From the NCBI RefSeq assembly GCF_019207085.1, contig NZ_JAATOM010000002.1:558001-622000 (forward strand): a stretch of DNA of 64,000 bases. The letters run 5' to 3'. The first letter of the stretch is position 1. Every line of letters starts with the position of its first letter. Under the pieces are notes generated by a model. It worked only from the letters and a program-made list of their open reading frames with translations. It had not been told where the DNA came from and searched no databases. Below, piece by piece: positions 45,677 through 54,508 of the stretch. The position numbers and the translations under genes are program-made. This DNA is from Variovorax sp. dw_308. GTDB lineage: Bacteria > Pseudomonadota > Gammaproteobacteria > Burkholderiales > Burkholderiaceae_C.

Positions 45677-47005
45677 TCATCCGCGCTGGGCTGGCCGCAC
45701 CGAGCGCAGCAGCAACAGGGCGGCAGCGACATACATTGCGACCACCAGGTACATGCTGTTGTTCGGGTTGCCGGTGGCGGCGTTGATGGCGCCGGTGATC
45801 GACGGGCTGACGGCCGCACCGAGGTTGCCTAGGCTGCTGATCAACGCGATGCCGCCGGCGGCAGCCGCCTTCGACAGGTACTCGCTGGTGATGGTGAGGA
45901 ACAGCGGCGCCAGCGAGGCGATGCCCGTGACGGCGATGCACAGGCCGATCATCGAACCGATGAAGTTGCCCTGCATCACGATGGTCAGGGTCAGGCCGGC
46001 GGCGGCGAGCAGCGCGCAGGCCGCGAAGTGCCAGCGCCGCTCCTTCGTGCGGTCGGAGTTGCGGCCGATCAGCACCATGCCGATGACGCCGAAGATGTTG
46101 GGGATGGCGGCGTAGATGCCGATCATGAACAGGTCGGCAATGCCCCAGCTCCTGATCAGCGTGGGCAGCCAGAACACGACGGTGTAGGCCGCCCCCAGCA
46201 ACAGGGCGAACACCAGCGCCAGCGAATAGACCTTCGGGTCCTTCAGGATCTGCCATGCCGAACCGTGGGCAGTACCGGCCACCGGGCGCTGGTCGTGCTC
46301 CAGATGGTCACGGAGCACCGCCTTCTCGCGCGCGTCCAGCCACTTCGCATCCTCCGGCTTGTCGTCCAGGTAGAAGAAGGCGACGATGCCCAGCACCGAC
46401 GCCGGCAGGCCCTGCACCAGGAACAGCCATTGCCAGCCGTGCCAGCCGTTCATGCCGTCCATCCACTTCATGATCCCGCCGCACAACGGACCGGCGATCA
46501 GGCTCGCGAGGGTGGTCGCGGTCATGAACAGGGCGATCATCTGGCCGCGCCGCGCCGACGGGTACCAGAAGGTCAGGTACAGGATCGCACCTGGGAGGAA
46601 GCCGGCCTCGAAGGCGCCAAGCAGGAAGCGCAGCACGTAGAACTGCGTCGGCGTCTGCACGAACACCATGCCGGCGGCGACGATGCCCCAACAGAACATG
46701 ATGCGCAGCAGCGTCTTGCGCGCGCCGACCTTCGCCAGCATCAGGTTGCTCGGCACTTCGAACAGGAAGTAGCCTATGAAGAAGATGCCCGCGCCCAGTC
46801 CGTAGACCGTGTCGCTGAAAGGCAGCGTCTGCTTCATCTGCAACTGCGCATAGCCGATGTTGATGCGGTCCAGGAAGGCGACGATGTAGCAGATGATCAG
46901 CAGCGGCATGATGCGCCAGCCGACCTTCGAGTACACCGACTCGACAGTGTCGTCGCGTACCGCAATGCCGAGCTTGGCGTCCAGCGCGATGGGGGTGGAT
47001 TGCAT
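45677..47005 (-). CDS. MFS transporter, anion:cation symporter type
   Basis: A 442-residue twelve-helix major facilitator protein of the ACS family (phthalate, 4-hydroxyphenylacetate, hexuronate permeases). Features are WRIMPLLIICYIVAFLDRIN in helix 1, GLGAGIFFIGYFLFEVPSNL in helix 2, the LAKVGARKTL loop, and RFLLGAFEAGFLPGAILYL in helix 4. ATG at 47005 is chosen because CGGAGACAAGA precedes it; a TTG at 47035 is a longer option. It is the last gene of the leftward alcohol dehydrogenase-ligase-MFS unit (50-base gap), so it likely imports the acid or alcohol they use. Confidence 0.92.
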   Translation of the reverse strand: MQSTPIALDAKLGIAVRDDTVESVYSKVGWRIMPLLIICYIVAFLDRINIGYAQLQMKQTLPFSDTVYGLGAGIFFIGYFLFEVPSNLMLAKVGARKTLLRIMFCWGIVAAGMVFVQTPTQFYVLRFLLGAFEAGFLPGAILYLTFWYPSARRGQMIALFMTATTLASLIAGPLCGGIMKWMDGMNGWHGWQWLFLVQGLPASVLGIVAFFYLDDKPEDAKWLDAREKAVLRDHLEHDQRPVAGTAHGSAWQILKDPKVYSLALVFALLLGAAYTVVFWLPTLIRSWGIADLFMIGIYAAIPNIFGVIGMVLIGRNSDRTKERRWHFAACALLAAAGLTLTIVMQGNFIGSMIGLCIAVTGIASLAPLFLTITSEYLSKAAAAGGIALISSLGNLGAAVSPSITGAINAATGNPNNSMYLVVAMYVAAALLLLRSVRPAQRG

Positions 47006-47055
47006 TCTTGTCTCCGGGTTGTTTGTGTCTGTCAAGGGTGCGTGCGCGGGGTCAC

Positions 47056-48966
47056 TCAGCCGATGCTGGCGACAGCGGCATCCACCGGATCGGCATACAG
47101 CACGTCGATCAGGTGGGCGCGGCGCTGGCGCGTGATGGCCTGGTTCACATAGCCCTTGTCAGCAATCTCATAGGCATCCGGCGACGGCGGCTCGGCCATC
47201 AGGATCACGCGGCGCACCTGCTGGCTGCTGGCGCCGACCTGGGTGCGCAGCCTGGCGCGCAATGCATCGAGAACGAGCGGGTGGCGGATCAGCGCCTCAA
47301 CCGGCAGCTCGGCCAGTTCAGGCGCCAAGGCGCGGCACTGCGCGACATTCGGCCAGGCGAGCGCGCCCAGCTGGTGACGGTCGTGTCCGCAGATCACCGC
47401 GTCGGCCAGCAAGGGTGCGCAGGCCTCGATCAGGCCGAGGCGGACCGCGCCGGTGCGCACCCAGGTGCCGCTGGCCAGCTTGAAGTCCTCGACGCAGCGG
47501 CCGGCATAGCGCAGGCCCGCTCCGGGCAATTGCGGATCGGCCAGGCGAACCGCATCGCCCAGGCAGTAGAAGCCCTCGTCGTCGAAGGCGGCCGTGCTCA
47601 GGTCGGGACGCTTGAGATAGCCGGGGAACACATGGTGCCCGCGCGTGCGGATCTCGTAGCGGCCCTCCTCGCCTTCCAGCGGGACGAGCTTGAGCTCGAC
47701 GCCCGGACCCGGCAGGCCGATGTTGTCCACGTCCTCGCCCGGCACCGTGAAGCCCGAGCCCAGGCCGGTCGTCTCGGTCGCGCCGAAGCCGGAGGCGAAC
47801 ACGATGCGCTGGCCCATGGTGCGCACCGCCACGGCCTGGAAGCGCTTCCAGACGTCGCGCGGCAGGCTGGCCCCGCCATAGCCGGCGAAGTTCAGGCGCG
47901 AGAAGAAGGAGCGGGCCAGCGTTTCGTCACGCTCCAGTTCCGCGCTCAGCATGGCAAATGCCGCCGGCACGTTGGCATAGAACGAGGGCGAGACCTCGCG
48001 CAGGTTCTGCACGGTGCGCGCGAACATGGCAGGCAGGGGCCGGCCGTCGTCGATGTAGAAGGAGCCGCCGGTCACGAAGAGGCGGCCGAAGTTGGCCACG
48101 GCGCCGAAGGCATGGCTCCAGGGCAGCCAGTCCAGCATCACCACCGTCTCGTCGAGCATGGGTCGGTGCATGTAGCGGATCTGCCCGATCATGGCCGCGG
48201 CATTGCGGTAGCGCAGCGGCACGCCCTTGGGCACGCCGGTGGAGCCCGAGGTGAAGAAGATGCGTGCGACGTCGCGGTCGACGTCGATGGCCTCGTGGGC
48301 GGCCTGCACGGCGGCGAGCCGTTGCGGCGTCATGGGCGTCTCGACGAGCGATTGCCAGGTGATCTGGCCCGGCGTGCTGCCCTGCACCGCGATGATCTCG
48401 CCGGCCGGCGTGCCGAGCGCCTGGAGCGCCTTGGCGAAGGGCCCGACCGCCTGCACGAAGACCGCGGCCGGCTCGACCAGCGCATGCATGTCGATGAGGC
48501 GCGTGAACTCCTGGCTCATCAGCGCGCTGGCCGGCGTGACCGGCGCGGTGGGGATGCCGACGTAGTCCGCCGCCATCGTGAGCACGGCCATCTCGATCGA
48601 GTTGCCCGAGAGGATCATCAGCGGCCGCGCTTGCGACAGGCCGAGTTCGAGCAGCGCGGCAGCCACCGAGAGCATCTGGCGATGGAAGCCTGCCCAGTCG
48701 ATGGTGCGCCAGGTGTCGGGCCCGTTGCGCTCGGCCAGGGCCACCTGCGTGCCACGGGTCTGCGCCCACTGAGCGACGAATTCGCTGAAGGTGGACTCTG
48801 TGATCTCGCCCGGATCGTCCAGGGATTTCATCAGCAGCGTGCCATCGGCGCGGCGCTGGTGCGACGCTGCCGAGTTCAGCAGCTTCGAGTCGCGGAAGCT
48901 TGGCTCGGCGGCAGCTTCACCCGAGAAGGCTTCGGGCAGCTGGCTGGCTTGTGCAGCTTGGGTCAT
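47056..48966 (-). CDS. feruloyl-CoA-synthase-like AMP-forming ligase
   Basis: A 636-residue adenylate-forming enzyme. The P-loop FFTSGSTGVPKGVPLRYRN is near residue 195, and LPWSHAFGAVANFGRL and GASLPRDVWKRFQ follow. GFGATETTGLG is near residue 330, and the C-terminal part reads YAGRCVEDFKLASGTWVRTG and CGHDRHQLGALAWPN, blocks that set off the feruloyl-CoA synthetase branch from FadD-type ligases. Candidate catalytic Lys lies in EIADKGYVNQ near the end. ATG at 48966 has AAAGGAG close upstream. Substrate could be an aromatic or other acid; its partners are alcohol and aldehyde dehydrogenases, so it would activate the acid they produce. Confidence 0.85.
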   Translation of the reverse strand: MTQAAQASQLPEAFSGEAAAEPSFRDSKLLNSAASHQRRADGTLLMKSLDDPGEITESTFSEFVAQWAQTRGTQVALAERNGPDTWRTIDWAGFHRQMLSVAAALLELGLSQARPLMILSGNSIEMAVLTMAADYVGIPTAPVTPASALMSQEFTRLIDMHALVEPAAVFVQAVGPFAKALQALGTPAGEIIAVQGSTPGQITWQSLVETPMTPQRLAAVQAAHEAIDVDRDVARIFFTSGSTGVPKGVPLRYRNAAAMIGQIRYMHRPMLDETVVMLDWLPWSHAFGAVANFGRLFVTGGSFYIDDGRPLPAMFARTVQNLREVSPSFYANVPAAFAMLSAELERDETLARSFFSRLNFAGYGGASLPRDVWKRFQAVAVRTMGQRIVFASGFGATETTGLGSGFTVPGEDVDNIGLPGPGVELKLVPLEGEEGRYEIRTRGHHVFPGYLKRPDLSTAAFDDEGFYCLGDAVRLADPQLPGAGLRYAGRCVEDFKLASGTWVRTGAVRLGLIEACAPLLADAVICGHDRHQLGALAWPNVAQCRALAPELAELPVEALIRHPLVLDALRARLRTQVGASSQQVRRVILMAEPPSPDAYEIADKGYVNQAITRQRRAHLIDVLYADPVDAAVASIG

Positions 48967-48994
48967 GGGATGTCTCCTTTTATTGTTTGTTTGC

Positions 48995-50080
48995 TTATTG
49001 CTCGAAGACGACCACGGAACGGGCAAGCTCGCCGCGGCGTAGTTCGTCGAAAGCCTCGTTGATCTGGCCCAGCTCCAGGCGGCGCGAGATCATCGGGTCC
49101 AGGTGCAGCTTGCCGGCCATGTAGAAATCGACCAGGCGCGGGATGTCCACCGGGAAGCGGTTCGATCCCATGACCGAACCCTGGATGCGGCGTTCGTGCA
49201 GCAGGTGATTGGGATCGAGTTCCAGCTTCACGCCCGGCTTGATCATCCCGATCAGGGTCGCCGTGCCGCCGCGGCGCAGCATCGCGAACGATTGCTCCGC
49301 GGTCGCCTTGAGGCCGATGCATTCGAAGGAGAAGTGCACGCCGCCGTTGGTGAGATCGCGCACCGCCTTCACGACGTCGGTGTCGGCTGCATTGATCACG
49401 TCGGTGGCGCCGAACAGCTTGGCCAGTTCGAGCTTGGACGGCAGCATGTCGATCGCGATGATGCGGCCCGCACCGGCCAGCGCCGCGCCGTTGATCGCGG
49501 CCAGCCCGATGCCGCCGCAACCGATGACCGCGACGGTCTCGCCCGGCCGCACGCCGGCCGTGTTGAACACCGCGCCGGCGCCGGTGGTGATGGCACAGCC
49601 GATCAGGGCGGCGCGGTCCAGCGGCATGTCGCGCCGGATGGCGACGCAGGCATGCTCATGCACCAGCATCTGCTCGGCAAAGGCCGACAGGTTGCCGAAC
49701 TGGGGCATCGGCTTTTGCAGGTAGGACAGGCGCTGCTCTTCGCCCTTGCCGCGACGGGTGTCGGGCGAGACGCACAGCGAGAGGTGGCCCGTGAGGCAAT
49801 GATCGCAATGGCCACAGTAAGCCGAGAGACAGGTCACCACGTGATCACCGGGCTTGACGGTGCGCACCAGCGAACCGACCTGCTCGACCACGCCGGCCGC
49901 TTCGTGGCCGAGCACCACGGGCGCCGGGTGCTGCAGCATGCCGTCCACGAAGTGCAGGTCGGAGTGGCACACGCCGGCCGCCACGGTGCGGATCAGCACT
50001 TCGTGCGGTCCGGGCTTGTCGATGGAAACGTCCTCGATCACCAGTGGTGTGCCGGGACTGTGGAATACGGCTGCTTTCAT
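48995..50080 (-). CDS. zinc-dependent alcohol dehydrogenase (MDR family)
   Basis: A 361-residue medium-chain alcohol dehydrogenase of the class III/benzyl-alcohol type. The catalytic zinc ligands are in GVCHSDLHFVDG and LGHEAAGVVEQVG. The structural zinc cluster is CGHCDHCLTGHLSLC near residue 95. The NAD site is VAVIGCGGIGLAAINGAAL near residue 185, with IAIDMLPSKLELA giving the Asp of NAD preference. It oxidises a primary alcohol to an aldehyde. It is divergent from the aldehyde dehydrogenase across 185 bases that hold two palindromes, and is followed by the ligase after 28 bases. Confidence 0.92.
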   Translation of the reverse strand: MKAAVFHSPGTPLVIEDVSIDKPGPHEVLIRTVAAGVCHSDLHFVDGMLQHPAPVVLGHEAAGVVEQVGSLVRTVKPGDHVVTCLSAYCGHCDHCLTGHLSLCVSPDTRRGKGEEQRLSYLQKPMPQFGNLSAFAEQMLVHEHACVAIRRDMPLDRAALIGCAITTGAGAVFNTAGVRPGETVAVIGCGGIGLAAINGAALAGAGRIIAIDMLPSKLELAKLFGATDVINAADTDVVKAVRDLTNGGVHFSFECIGLKATAEQSFAMLRRGGTATLIGMIKPGVKLELDPNHLLHERRIQGSVMGSNRFPVDIPRLVDFYMAGKLHLDPMISRRLELGQINEAFDELRRGELARSVVVFEQ

Positions 50081-50112
50081 TGTCTCTTGCTCTTTCAGGT
50101 TGAAGCTGTCGG

Positions 50113-50126
50113 GATGAGACGAGGTT
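50113..50126 (-). promoter_or_regulatory. core element after site D, leftward
   Basis: Read on the minus strand, AACCTCGTCT begins exactly 23 bases beyond palindrome D. It matches ATCCTCGAAT, the element 23 bases beyond sites C and E, in 8 of 10 positions. This supports an outward promoter for the alcohol dehydrogenase unit. Confidence 0.45.
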
Positions 50127-50149
50127 AGGTCGCAGCCGCAAGCACTTCA

Positions 50150-50166
50150 CCACTCCGGTGGAGTGG
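50150..50166. promoter_or_regulatory. 17-bp palindromic operator, site D
   Basis: CCACTCCGGTGGAGTGG, both 7-base arms exact. It lies 69 bases from the alcohol dehydrogenase start. Its sequence is the exact reverse complement of site E, whose centre is 31 bases away, about three helical turns. Confidence 0.82.
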
Positions 50167-50180
50167 CACGCGGACCTGCG

Positions 50181-50197
50181 CCACTCCACCGGAGTGG
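50181..50197. promoter_or_regulatory. 17-bp palindromic operator, site E
   Basis: CCACTCCACCGGAGTGG, both 7-base arms exact. It lies 68 bases from the aldehyde dehydrogenase start, almost the same distance that site D keeps from the alcohol dehydrogenase. It is followed by TGCA, as is site C. Confidence 0.82.
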
Positions 50198-50220
50198 TGC
50201 AAGCCACCCCGGGCCCTGCA

Positions 50221-50234
50221 ATCCTCGAATGCGA
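50221..50234 (+). promoter_or_regulatory. conserved promoter-core element after site E
   Basis: ATCCTCGAATGCGA, identical to 28290-28303 and at the same 23-base distance from its palindrome. Probably the -10/start region of the aldehyde dehydrogenase operon. Confidence 0.55.
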
Positions 50235-50265
50235 CTGACCTTCAACCTTCAATGAGACAGACGCC

Positions 50266-51768
50266 ATGACGACCAACCTCACCATCGAGCAACAAGCCGC
50301 CGCACTGGGCGCCGGCTTCCTGGCGCAGCCGCTGCAGAACTTCATCGGCGGCCAATGGATGCCCGCCCAATCGGGCGAGACCCTGGACGTGGTGGACCCC
50401 GCGACCGATCGCCTGCTGGCCCAGGCCGCCGCCGGCGGCGCTGCCGACATCGACCTGGCCGTCAAGGCCGCGCGCCAGGCCTTCGACGCCGGCCCGTGGG
50501 CCCGCATGCCCCCGGCAGGCCGCTCGCGGCTGATGCACAAGCTGGCCGATGCGATCGACGCCAACGCCAATGAACTGGCGCTGCTCGAATCGCTCGACAA
50601 CGGCAAGCCGCTGAAGATCGCCCGCATCGGCGACGTGGCGCTGGCATCGGAATGCCTGCGCTACATGGCAGGCTGGGCGACCAAGCTGAACGGCGAGACG
50701 ATCACCTCGTCGATGCCCGGCCAGTGGCACGCCTACACGCTGCGCGAACCCATCGGCGTGGTCGGCGCGATCGTGCCGTGGAACTACCCGCTGATGATGG
50801 CCGTCACGAAGATCGCGTCGGCCCTGGCCGCAGGCTGCACGGTCGTGCTCAAGCCTTCCGAGCAGACGCCGTTGACGGCCGTGCGCCTGGCGCAGCTGAT
50901 CGAGGCAGCAGGCTTCCCGCCCGGCGTGGTCAACGTCGTCACCGGACTGGGCCAGGCGGCGGGCCAGGCGCTGGTCGCGCATCCGATGGTCGACAAGATC
51001 ACCTTCACGGGGTCGACGGCGGTGGGCAAGTCCATCGTGCGGGACGCCGTGCACACCATGAAGCGCGTGACGCTGGAGCTCGGTGGCAAGTCGCCGTTCA
51101 TCGTGTTTCCCGATGCCAACCTGGAGCAGGCCGTCACGGCGGCCGTGCACAGCATCTTCGGCAACACCGGGCAAATGTGCATCGCGGGCTCGCGTCTCTA
51201 CGTGCACCGGAAGGTGTTCGACGACGTGGTCGGCGCCATCGCCGGTGCCGCTGCCAAGTTGCGCGTGGGTTCCGGCCTTGATCCGCGCACGGAGATCGGC
51301 CCTCTCGTGTCGCGCGAGCACATGCAGCGCGTCACGGGCTACATCGAGGCCGGCCGAAAGGCAGGCGCGGATGTCATCGCAGGTGGCGGCGTCATCGAGG
51401 GCGCGGGCAACTTCGTGCAACCGACGGTGCTGACCGGAACGCTGCCTGACATGTCGGTCATGCGCGAGGAAATCTTCGGCCCCGTGCTGTGCGCCATGCC
51501 CTTCGAGGACGAGGACCTGGACGCCGTCGCGCGCCTGGCCAACGACACCTGCTACGGCCTGTCGTCGAACATCTGGACGCGCGACATCGGCGTGGCCCAC
51601 AAGCTCGCGCGCAAGATCAAGGCAGGCACCGTGCGGGTGAATGCGCCGGCCGGGCTGGACCTGGCGCTGCCCTTCGGCGGCTACAAGGAATCCGGCGTGG
51701 GCCGCGAACTGGGCCGCGAAGGCGTGGAAGCCTACACCGAGCTCAAGTCGGTGGCGATCGCGCTCTGA
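50266..51768 (+). CDS. NAD(P)-dependent aldehyde dehydrogenase
   Basis: A 500-residue aldehyde dehydrogenase. PWNYPLMMAVTKIASALAAG near residue 170 and VLKPSEQTPLTA give the cofactor site, FTGSTAVGKSI lies near 248, the general-base Glu is in TLELGGKSPFIVF near 270, and the nucleophile Cys in GNTGQMCIAGSRL near 304. The C-terminus has LPFGGYKESGVGRELG. It turns the aldehyde from the divergent alcohol dehydrogenase into the acid. First gene of a rightward operon with the second MalT-type regulator, a thiolase and an SDR; the next gene begins 31 bases on. Confidence 0.93.
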   Translation: MTTNLTIEQQAAALGAGFLAQPLQNFIGGQWMPAQSGETLDVVDPATDRLLAQAAAGGAADIDLAVKAARQAFDAGPWARMPPAGRSRLMHKLADAIDANANELALLESLDNGKPLKIARIGDVALASECLRYMAGWATKLNGETITSSMPGQWHAYTLREPIGVVGAIVPWNYPLMMAVTKIASALAAGCTVVLKPSEQTPLTAVRLAQLIEAAGFPPGVVNVVTGLGQAAGQALVAHPMVDKITFTGSTAVGKSIVRDAVHTMKRVTLELGGKSPFIVFPDANLEQAVTAAVHSIFGNTGQMCIAGSRLYVHRKVFDDVVGAIAGAAAKLRVGSGLDPRTEIGPLVSREHMQRVTGYIEAGRKAGADVIAGGGVIEGAGNFVQPTVLTGTLPDMSVMREEIFGPVLCAMPFEDEDLDAVARLANDTCYGLSSNIWTRDIGVAHKLARKIKAGTVRVNAPAGLDLALPFGGYKESGVGRELGREGVEAYTELKSVAIAL

Positions 51769-51799
51769 CGCAACGCAAGAGTGCCGCAGGCGCGTGACC

Positions 51800-54460
51800 A
51801 TGCAATCCGCCAGGCTCCTTCCGAGCACCAAGTTCTCGCCCCCGCGGACGAGCGCCCGGTCGGTGCTGCGGCAGCACCTGCTGTACCGCCTGCAGCAGAG
51901 TCGCGAGTGCCGGCTGGTCCTCGTCAGCGGCGGGGCGGGCTACGGCAAGACCACCCTGCTCGCGCAATGGCGCAAGGAACTGCTGAAAGCCGGTGAGAAC
52001 GTCGCATGGCTGTCGCTGGTGGCCGAGGACGGCCAGCTCGCGCCCTTCTGCGCAAGCCTCATCGGCGCCCTGCGGGAAGCAGGCGTGCCGATCCAGGAAG
52101 AGCTGCCCTACCTGGCCGGCGCCGATCTCGGCAGCTCGCCGGAGCCGGTCGCGTGGGCGTTGGTCAACGCGTTGGCCAAGGTGCCACACGACGTGCACCT
52201 GCTGATCGATGACCTGCACCATGTCGACGACCCGCAGGTCACGCGACTGCTGCAGGCCCTGGTCGATTGCGCGCCGGATCGCCTCTACCTGGTGCTGGCG
52301 TCGCGCTCGATGCCGGGGCTGCTGCTGGGGCGCCTGCGGGCGAGTGGCGACCTGGCCGAGATCGACTGCGCCGACCTCTGCTTCGACTTCCACGAGAGCC
52401 TGTCCTTCCTCAAGGAGAACCTCGACGCGGCGATCGATGCGGACGGCGCGCACTGGATGCACGCGCTCACCGATGGCTGGCCGATCGGCCTGCAACTGAT
52501 GACGATCGCCTTCAAGGCCGATCCGAATGCACGCACGCGCCTGCGCCGGATGATGCCCCGGCCCGCCGACCTGCGCGCCTACCTGCTCGAGGATGTCATC
52601 GCGCACCTGCCGGCCTCGCTGCTCGGCTTCATGGAACGCATCGCGATCCTGCGCCGCTTCAACGCCGACCTGGCCGGCGCGGTGACGCAGACACCCGATG
52701 CGGCGGCGCTGATCGCGCAGATCGAACGCCAGAACCTGTTCGTCTTTCCCGTCGATTCCGACGACGGCTACCAGTGGTACCGGCTTCACCCGCTGTTCGC
52801 CGAGTTCCTGTCGGAACGCCTTGTGCGGCACGAAGCCGCGCGCCTCTACCTTCGCGCGAGTGCCTGGTTTGCCGCACATGACCTGCTGGCCGAAGGCATC
52901 CGCTATGCCTTGCTGGGCGACGAGGCAGAGGTCGCGATCGGGCTGATCGAGCGCAGCGCGCCCAGGATCCTTTCGTTGAGCCACCTCGGCGCCTTCCTGC
53001 GCTGCTTCGACCGCCTGCCGGCCAGCACCGTACTGCGCCACCCCGGCGTGCTGGTGACGGCCTGCTGCACCTTCGTGCTGGGCAGCCGCTACGAGGACGC
53101 GCAGCACTGGCTGGACCAGATCCCCCTGGCGCAGGCCGATGCCGAGGTGCAGGCGCAGATGTGCGTGCTGCGGGCCATGATCGCGAGCAGCCGGGACGAC
53201 AGCGACGAGATGTGGAAGTGGATCGCCCCGCTGGCGCACCAGTCCTTTGCGGACCCTTTCTTCTCACACGTCCGCACCGCGATGATCATCGCCAGCCACG
53301 GGATCGCCGGCCGGCACCTGGAGGCCAGGCGCCACTACGAGTCGGCGGTGGCGCGGATCACCCGCACCAGCGATGACGAGATGGCCATCCTGGCCACGCT
53401 GCATCTGGCGCATTCCGCGCTTCGGCAGGGCGACATGCGGCAAGCGCAGCAGATCGCGAGCGAATGCCTGCTGCGCGCGGAGCAGCGGTTCGGGCGGCGA
53501 TCGATCAGCGCCAATGGCTGCGCCGCGGTGCTGGCCGATGTGTTCCACGAGACCAATCGCATCGAGCAGGCACGCGAGGCGCTGGCCAACCGGCTCGACA
53601 TGCTGCAGTCCGCATCCCGCCACTCGGCGGCGCACGCGATGCTCTGCCATGCCAGGCTGCTGGAAGTCGAGGACAGCCCGCAGGCCGCGCTCGCCGCCCT
53701 GGCCACGGAAGAAGCGCGCATCCGCGAGGCGGGCACCGATCGGGCGCTGGCCAATGTGCTGGCCGAGCATGCGCGCATCGTGCTCGCGCAAGGCGACGTG
53801 GACCGCGCGATCCAGCTGCAGGCCGATCTCGACGAACTCGCGGCCACGCACCGGGAAGCCAGCGGATGGCTCGCCCAGATCCCGGTCATGGCCGCACTGG
53901 TCCGGGCGCGCATCGCCATCGCCACCGGCGAGCCGGTGGTCGCGCTGGGCGAGCTCGAGCGGGTCGGCCGGCATGCCACCTCGCATGGATGCAGCCGGCT
54001 CCTGGTCACCGTTCACCTGCTCTCCGCGCTGGCGCTCGACGCGCTGGGGCGCACCGACGAGGCCACGCTGCGCTGGCATGCCGCGCTGGCACTGGCGCAG
54101 CGGCGCGGCCTGCTGCGAACCGTGATCGACGAAGGCGCCGAGGTGGGCGCCGGACTCGCCCGTCTCGAAGCGCAGCTCGACGGGCCCCTGGGCGAATACC
54201 TGGCGCAACTGGCCGCCGCCTTCGCCGCGAGGGACCCCGCTGGCGAGGACACGCGCGGCCGCCCGGAGGGCACGAAGCTCACGCCGCGCGAGAGCGAGAT
54301 CCTGGAGCTGCTCGGCCAGATGATGTCCAACAAGCGCATTGCCCTGACGCTGGACATCACCTACGAGTCCGTCAAGTGGAACCTGAAGAACATCTTTCGC
54401 AAGCTCGGCGTGTCCACCCGCTACGACGCGGTCACGCGGGCGCGCAGGCTCAAGGCCTGA
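51800..54460 (+). CDS. MalT-type (LAL) LuxR regulator 2
   Basis: An 886-residue ATP-dependent LuxR regulator. Walker A is SGGAGYGKTT at residues 43-52, a Walker B-like VHLLIDDLHHVDD lies near residue 135, and WPIGLQLMTIAFK near 230. A long TPR-like helical region follows, and the C-terminal DNA-binding domain reads LTPRESEILELLGQMMSNKR then YESVKWNLKNIFRKLGVSTR. It shares its whole plan with the regulator at 20286. It sits inside the aldehyde dehydrogenase operon, behind two palindromes, so it would raise its own level if it is the activator that binds them. ATG at 51800; the frame is open further upstream into the previous gene. Confidence 0.9.
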   Translation: MQSARLLPSTKFSPPRTSARSVLRQHLLYRLQQSRECRLVLVSGGAGYGKTTLLAQWRKELLKAGENVAWLSLVAEDGQLAPFCASLIGALREAGVPIQEELPYLAGADLGSSPEPVAWALVNALAKVPHDVHLLIDDLHHVDDPQVTRLLQALVDCAPDRLYLVLASRSMPGLLLGRLRASGDLAEIDCADLCFDFHESLSFLKENLDAAIDADGAHWMHALTDGWPIGLQLMTIAFKADPNARTRLRRMMPRPADLRAYLLEDVIAHLPASLLGFMERIAILRRFNADLAGAVTQTPDAAALIAQIERQNLFVFPVDSDDGYQWYRLHPLFAEFLSERLVRHEAARLYLRASAWFAAHDLLAEGIRYALLGDEAEVAIGLIERSAPRILSLSHLGAFLRCFDRLPASTVLRHPGVLVTACCTFVLGSRYEDAQHWLDQIPLAQADAEVQAQMCVLRAMIASSRDDSDEMWKWIAPLAHQSFADPFFSHVRTAMIIASHGIAGRHLEARRHYESAVARITRTSDDEMAILATLHLAHSALRQGDMRQAQQIASECLLRAEQRFGRRSISANGCAAVLADVFHETNRIEQAREALANRLDMLQSASRHSAAHAMLCHARLLEVEDSPQAALAALATEEARIREAGTDRALANVLAEHARIVLAQGDVDRAIQLQADLDELAATHREASGWLAQIPVMAALVRARIAIATGEPVVALGELERVGRHATSHGCSRLLVTVHLLSALALDALGRTDEATLRWHAALALAQRRGLLRTVIDEGAEVGAGLARLEAQLDGPLGEYLAQLAAAFAARDPAGEDTRGRPEGTKLTPRESEILELLGQMMSNKRIALTLDITYESVKWNLKNIFRKLGVSTRYDAVTRARRLKA

Positions 54461-54508
54461 GCAGCCTCCCCCTTTCACTTTTCCACCATCCCCACAGGAG
54501 ATAGACCC

